64,000 bases of DNA from Dendrocalamus latiflorus (taxonomy: Eukaryota > Streptophyta > Magnoliopsida > Poales > Poaceae): contig CM029660.1 of the NCBI GenBank assembly GCA_017311315.1, positions 27,340,580 through 27,404,579 on the forward strand, in the 5' to 3' direction. The first letter of the stretch is position 1. The number at the start of each line of letters is the position of its first letter. Position numbers and translations under genes: made by a program. Below, piece after piece: positions 59,714 to 64,000 of the stretch. The notes beneath the pieces are model-generated. The model saw only the letters and a program-made list of their open reading frames with translations, did not search any database and was not told the DNA's origin.

Positions 59714-62163
59714 ATGGAGAAACGAACTTTGTGCAACTATTTCGCAAGTAACTCAAGTGGTTCTCGTCCAACCAATGAGAGTACAACTCAACCAAAGAAG
59801 CTTCGACTAGAATTTAATCCAAATGAAATAATTGCCGATCCGGCGCTGCGCATACCAATTGAAGATTATGCTAACGAAATTAGAGATCAAGTGAGAAGGG
59901 CATATTTATTGAATGGCCCCACCCGACTAATTGGATATTCATTTCCACAGACATTGGATGGCAAACAGTCACAGTCTTTTCAAGAATCATGGTATAATAA
60001 ATTTGATTGGTTGGAATATAGTGTGGAAAAGGATACCGCCTTTTGTTTTTATTGTTTTCTTTTCAAGAAACCGGCACAACCCAATACATTTGGAAGTGAT
60101 GTATTTACGAAGGTTGGGTTCTCTCGTTGGAAGATTGCTTTACAAGCTTTCAATAAACATGTTGGTAGCACAAATAGTTCCCACAATATTGCAAGGGGTC
60201 TTTGCGATGACTTCAAAAATCAAAGGTCAAGTGTGTCTAGCAAAATCCATACTTATAGCAAGGAGGCCGAAATTGCATACAAAATTCGTTTAACTGCATC
60301 TTTAAGTTGTGCAAGATATCTTATAGCTCAAGGTGAACCTTTTCGATGACATGATGAATCCTCTACTTCCATCAACAAGGGGAATTTCAAAGAGTTATTG
60401 GATTGGTATAAAGATAAAAAAGAGGAAGTGAAGGTGGCATTTGATACAGCTCCAGGGCATGCAGTTATGATTTCTCCAGATATTCAAAAAGAGCTTTGTA
60501 AATGTTGTGCACAAGAGGTCACAGAAGTGATTAAAGGTGAGATTGGAGATAGAAATTTTGCAGTCCTTATTGATGAGTCCAGAGATGTATCAATAAAGGA
60601 GCAAATGCAGTGATTGTGAGGTTAGTTATAGTTCCACGTCATTTATGCTTTGTTGTTTTGTTCTACCTTTAAAGTTTACATTTTATAATCATATCATTTA
60701 TGCAGATTTGTGAATAATCAAGGAAAAGTGATGGAAACGTTTCTTGCCATTGAGCATATCACAAATTGTACATCTGTAGCATTGAAAGAATCTTTGGTTG
60801 GATTGCTTACTCGACATGGCTTGCCTATTTCAAGACTGCGTGAGCAGGGCTATGATGGAGCTTCAAATATGAGAGGTGAATTTAATGGATTGCAAAAACT
60901 TATTCGAGATGATAATCCAAATGCTTTCTATGTTCATTGCTTCGCCCACCAGTTACAGTTGGTAGTTGTCACTGTGGCAAGTTGTAGTAGAGCTATTGCA
61001 GATTTCTTTAACTATGTTCCCCTGATAGTGACTGCTGTGAGTTCATCTTGTAAAAAAAAGATGCCTTGATTAAAAAACATCACGAGGTCTTGTTGGAAAA
61101 GCTAGAGAGTGGTTTGATTTCAGCTGGGACAGGATTGCATCAGGAAGCTGGACTTGCTAGACCTGGAGATACTCAGTGGGGCTCACATCTCAAAACTTTG
61201 CTTCGCATATACCTAATGTGGGAAGCAGTAGTGGATGTGCTTGAGCTTGTAAGTGAAGATGCTTGTCAAAACTCAAGTCATGGTGGAGCAGCAGGTTTGC
61301 TAAAAAAGATGGAATTTTTGAATTTGTATTCATCATGCATTTCTTAATAACCATGTTGAGCATTACAAATGAGTTATCACTTGCTTTGCAAAGGAAGCGT
61401 CAAGATATTGTTGAAGCTATGGGCTTGTTACAGGATGACAAACAACGATTTCAAGATATGAGGGACAATGGGTGGGAGCCATTGTTCAACCAAGTCAAAA
61501 GTTTTTGTGAAAAATATGAGATTGATGACAAAATCAGTACGTCGGAAGCATAAAGTGACTCAACATCATTATTACAAAGTTGACATTTTTAATGTTGCTA
61601 TTGATGCAGTTATGAATGAGATGAATCATCGATTCAATGAAGTTTCCTCAGAGTTATTGGTATACATGTCTTGTCTTGATTCAAGCGACTCCTTCTCTAA
61701 GTTTGATGTTGATAAACTTATTCGACTTGCTGAGATTTATGCTGATGATTCCATGGATGTTGATCGGCTTTTGTTAAGAAGTCAGCTTCAAACTTTCATT
61801 CTCAACATTAGAAGAAATGAAGAATTTAATGAATGTCGTGATATATCAAAACTTGCTCAATTGATGGTTCAAACAAGAAAAGATAAAACCTTCCCGTTGG
61901 TATATCGCCTCATCGAGTTGACATTGATACTTCCAGTGGCAACGACATCTGTTGAGAGAATATTTTCAGCAATGAATATTATCAAAACAGATTTGCGCAA
62001 TAAGGTAACAGATGAGTGGCTCAATGATTTGATGATGTGCTACACTGAGCGAGAGATCTTTAAAACCATTGATGATGATAAAATCATAGACCGTTTCCAA
62101 GGCATGAAGTCGCGTAGAATGCATTTGCCCTGTGATTCAAATTTGTCTCATGCTTCAAATTAG
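59714..62163 (+). pseudogene. hAT transposase, zinc-finger MYM/DUF4371 type, lightly broken
   Basis: The start MEKRTLCNYFASNSSG is followed by a Lys-rich stretch, then the TTF-type zinc finger region (FDWLEYSVEKDTAFCFYCFLF ... FSRWKIALQAFNKHVGS). A DUF4371-like core comes next, with FAVLIDESRDVSIKEQM, GYDGASNMRGEFNGLQ and the VHCFAHQLQLV block. The C-terminal hAT dimerisation region is FPLVYRLIELTLILPVATTSVERIFSAMNIIKTDLRNK. An 85-bp GT-AG intron (60621-60705) fits the reading. Lesions: a TGA at 60347, a one-base loss near 60608, a one-base shift in an A-run near 61055, and frame changes near 61315 and 61545. Without these it would be a full-length enzyme of about 770 residues. It is therefore a recent or nearly intact copy, but not functional as read. 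Confidence 0.9.
60621..60705 (+). other. Predicted 85-bp intron in the hAT transposase
   Basis: GTTAGTTATAG...TTATGCAG lies between codons for VIVR and FVNNQ. The flanking peptide is continuous with the hAT family only if it is spliced. Confidence 0.7.
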
Positions 62164-62504
62164 CTTATTTGTGGTATGTTTCATAATTCATATGAACTAA
62201 ATTTTCACTATTATTCACAATTTTCTATTATATAACTAATTTTCATATGTTTTATACACATGTGATTTCTTTCTACTCCGTACCTATAGCAGAATAATTA
62301 TATATTATTGGGTATGTGCTTTCTATTGTCGAGGTACGTACTTTGTATTTCTCTGTTTTTCGTTGTTTGTCTCCAAAACTCCAACTGTATAATTTCTGTA
62401 TGAATTTGAAATTCTATAAGAGTATAAGACTATATTTGTGTCAACTTAGTTTAATCCGACAAATACTTCAGCCCCCCTCAATTTTAATCCTGGCTTCGCC
62501 ACTA

Positions 62505-63010
62505 GGTATTGGGATTCCTAAGTTTCCAACATGCTGCAAGTTACATAGAGAAACGGAAAATATTTTCAAGCATTTAGCTCGACAAAATTGGGTAGAAGGG
62601 GGATAAGATAGTTCTGAAGAGCGGGCGCCCGTTACAAAATCTCAGCAGCGAACACTCGATTCCAAGGTTGATCGTGCAACCCCTTGGGTTCATTAGATCC
62701 ACGGTTGTTCATGGTCAGCGGCAGGGCAGATAGGCGAGGAGGGCTTCGTTGGGTACGAAATTGCCAACAGGTAGTGGGCGGTGGTGGAGGTCGGCCAACG
62801 ATGGTACCGGGTGTCGTCAAGTTAGGTTTTGGAGGGGGAGAGGAGGTGGCGGCGATGACTGAAGCCTATGGAGGAGAGGAGGAGCGTCAGAAGCCCCACG
62901 GATGGCAACACCCAAGGCCACAGAGGGAGGCACGGGGTGCCACGTGGGACAGGAATGGTGGAGACGCACACCAGATAGATCAGCTAGACGACCTTTTTAT
63001 ATAGCAGCAC
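62505..63010 (-). other. Unassigned segment, possible minus-strand promoter and short frame
   Basis: TATATAAA on the minus strand at 62995-63002 is followed by a leader-like stretch and an ATG at 62820 opening 62 codons (ending HDQPWNRVFAAEIL). A 106-codon plus frame over the same DNA is Gly/Arg/Glu-rich. Neither is recognised. A retrotransposon LTR promoter is as likely as a gene. Confidence 0.2.
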
Positions 63011-63830
63011 ATGCAAGAGCCGCCCGAGTAGGGGTGCATTGGAAGTAGATACGGATAGATTTTGTTTATCTTGTATTTTATTCTATTTATTTTTTTAGAA
63101 TTGGAGTCAGATATGAATGGTAGCGGATACAAATATGAATATAGATAATCTTGGCCACGAATACGGAGCAAATACATATCACTCTAAATACAGTTAGTCT
63201 CGGTCACAAATATTTAGTCGTATATCAAGCAAAAATATAACCCATGTGTTGCACATAAAAGGATCAATCAACTGTATTATATGTCCAAAATACAACTCAT
63301 CTGAGCTTAACAAGCAAATTTGACTACCTCAATTAAATTCAAAAGTATATTTTTAAGTTCCTTATGTTCAAAAGTATTCACCTGAATTGTTTGAAATTTT
63401 TCTAAGTTCATTTGCTATTTTTCTTGGCTTATTTGGATTCCTTGCATTTTCTTAAAAAACTAATTTCAAATACTGGAAAAGACTCGTGGGCCGATTTCTC
63501 TCTCCAACCCACTTTAGGCAAGTGAGAGACGAGTCATGTACACATGGCCTCATGGACTTGCTTATTGGGCTGACCGGCTAAACCATGACTTATGATCCTA
63601 GAGTTTATCGGATGTTTGGAATAAGTTTACCTTATACTATCTGATTAGATTTCTGAATAATTCTAAATCCGATGGATATTTCTATTTCAAATTTGATCTT
63701 ATATCCAGGAAAAGCTATCCGATTCCGGATCCAAAATCCAAAAAAATAGCCAGATATTTTTTTTCTTCAAATTAGATATAAATACTTTCAGTCAATCAGA
63801 CCATTAGAAACTACTCGCTCCGTTTGCGCC
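63011..63830. other. No gene seen; AT-rich repeat-like DNA
   Basis: 63030-63230 has ATACGGATA/AATATGAATA-type degenerate repeats similar to 30690-30940. The rest shows no structure. Confidence 0.5.
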
Positions 63831-63841
63831 ATCTAAGAGCG

Positions 63842-64000
63842 AGTACATCTACCCCACGCACGTGCCAGATACCAGTGCGCCACCCACAAGCGATCGCATA
63901 CTGTCCGTCCTCCTTTCCCGCGCCAGTACATCTACCCCACGCACGCGCCAGATACCAGTGCGCCACCCACAAGCCATTGCATACTGTCCGTCCTCTTCTT
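63842..64000. repeat. 83-bp direct repeat at the right edge
   Basis: AGTACATCTACCCCACGCAC starts at 63842 and again at 63925. The second copy runs off the window. Only a few differences separate the copies. The unit is GC-rich with CCAGATACCAGTGCGCCACC. Confidence 0.9.

Larger units (their letters stand above)
58674..62504 (+). mobile_element. hAT transposon, 3.83 kb, perfect 8-bp TSD
   Basis: The left end CAGGGGCGAAGCCAGG and right end CCTGGCTTCGCCACTA are inverted with 14 of 16 matches. GGTATTGG flanks both sides exactly (58666-58673 and 62505-62512). The interior has a GC-rich leader (58700-59550), a leader intron that probably starts at the CAG|GTAATT near 59620, and a transposase gene at 59714. 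This is the most complete DNA transposon in the window. Confidence 0.95.

Overview
This window is plant nuclear DNA, almost certainly from a grass. It carries GT-AG introns, Ty1/copia, Ty3/gypsy, CACTA, MULE, hAT, Tourist-like and Stowaway-like elements, and grass-style GC-rich first exons beside AT-rich transposon DNA. It is a gene-poor, transposon-rich interval. Only one protein-coding gene looks intact: a 2-oxoglutarate/Fe(II) dioxygenase at 31070-32655 (+), two exons, 362 codons.

Layout from left to right. Positions 1-2470 (-) hold the remains of an unidentified gene built from duplicated exons. It is interrupted by a small hAT-like insertion (1192-1982) and a SINE-like retroposon (2105-2366, 14-bp target duplication). 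Positions 3147-9020 (+) are a dead paralogue of the dioxygenase, split by a 5.08-kb copia element (3773-8849, TSD CGCAC). Its intron runs into the end of a CACTA element, and a 243-bp block spanning that junction is present three times without visible difference (9484-10212). Positions 11379-30224 are a large nested block. An outer copia-type element on the minus strand (TSD TTCTT) carries a 649-bp hAT element in its gag (16846-17494). A 10.55-kb gypsy element (18045-28598, TSD ATCAC) sits inside its 5' LTR. The gypsy element keeps pol but lacks gag, and has a 6.8-kb 3' region with three tandem-repeat fields and an antisense reading frame.

The intact dioxygenase follows at 31070, after a 96-bp promoter duplication that doubles its TATA box. 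A 232-bp MITE lies downstream (32899-33130); the matching site beside the dead paralogue is empty. Positions 34450-37183 are a decayed MULE transposase. Two long LTRs of one family (37893-41780 and 43504-46753) follow; the second, with TSD GGACC, splits a minus-strand CACTA-type gene (42200-46961). Positions 47643-52208 hold a further LTR fragment and a 5'-truncated copia element. Next comes a 4.55-kb CACTA element (52591-57143) with several hairpins and a nested Tourist-like MITE. A 3.83-kb hAT element (58674-62504, perfect 8-bp TSD) carries a nearly complete but broken transposase. The right edge is an 83-bp direct repeat.

The two dioxygenase copies are a local duplication that includes at least 50 bp of downstream DNA. 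One copy kept a full reading frame; the other collected stops, lost its catalytic His and its second exon, and received transposons. Most of the rest is best read as a history of nested insertions. Target-site duplications give six to seven clear insertion boundaries. No RNA genes or CRISPR arrays were seen.
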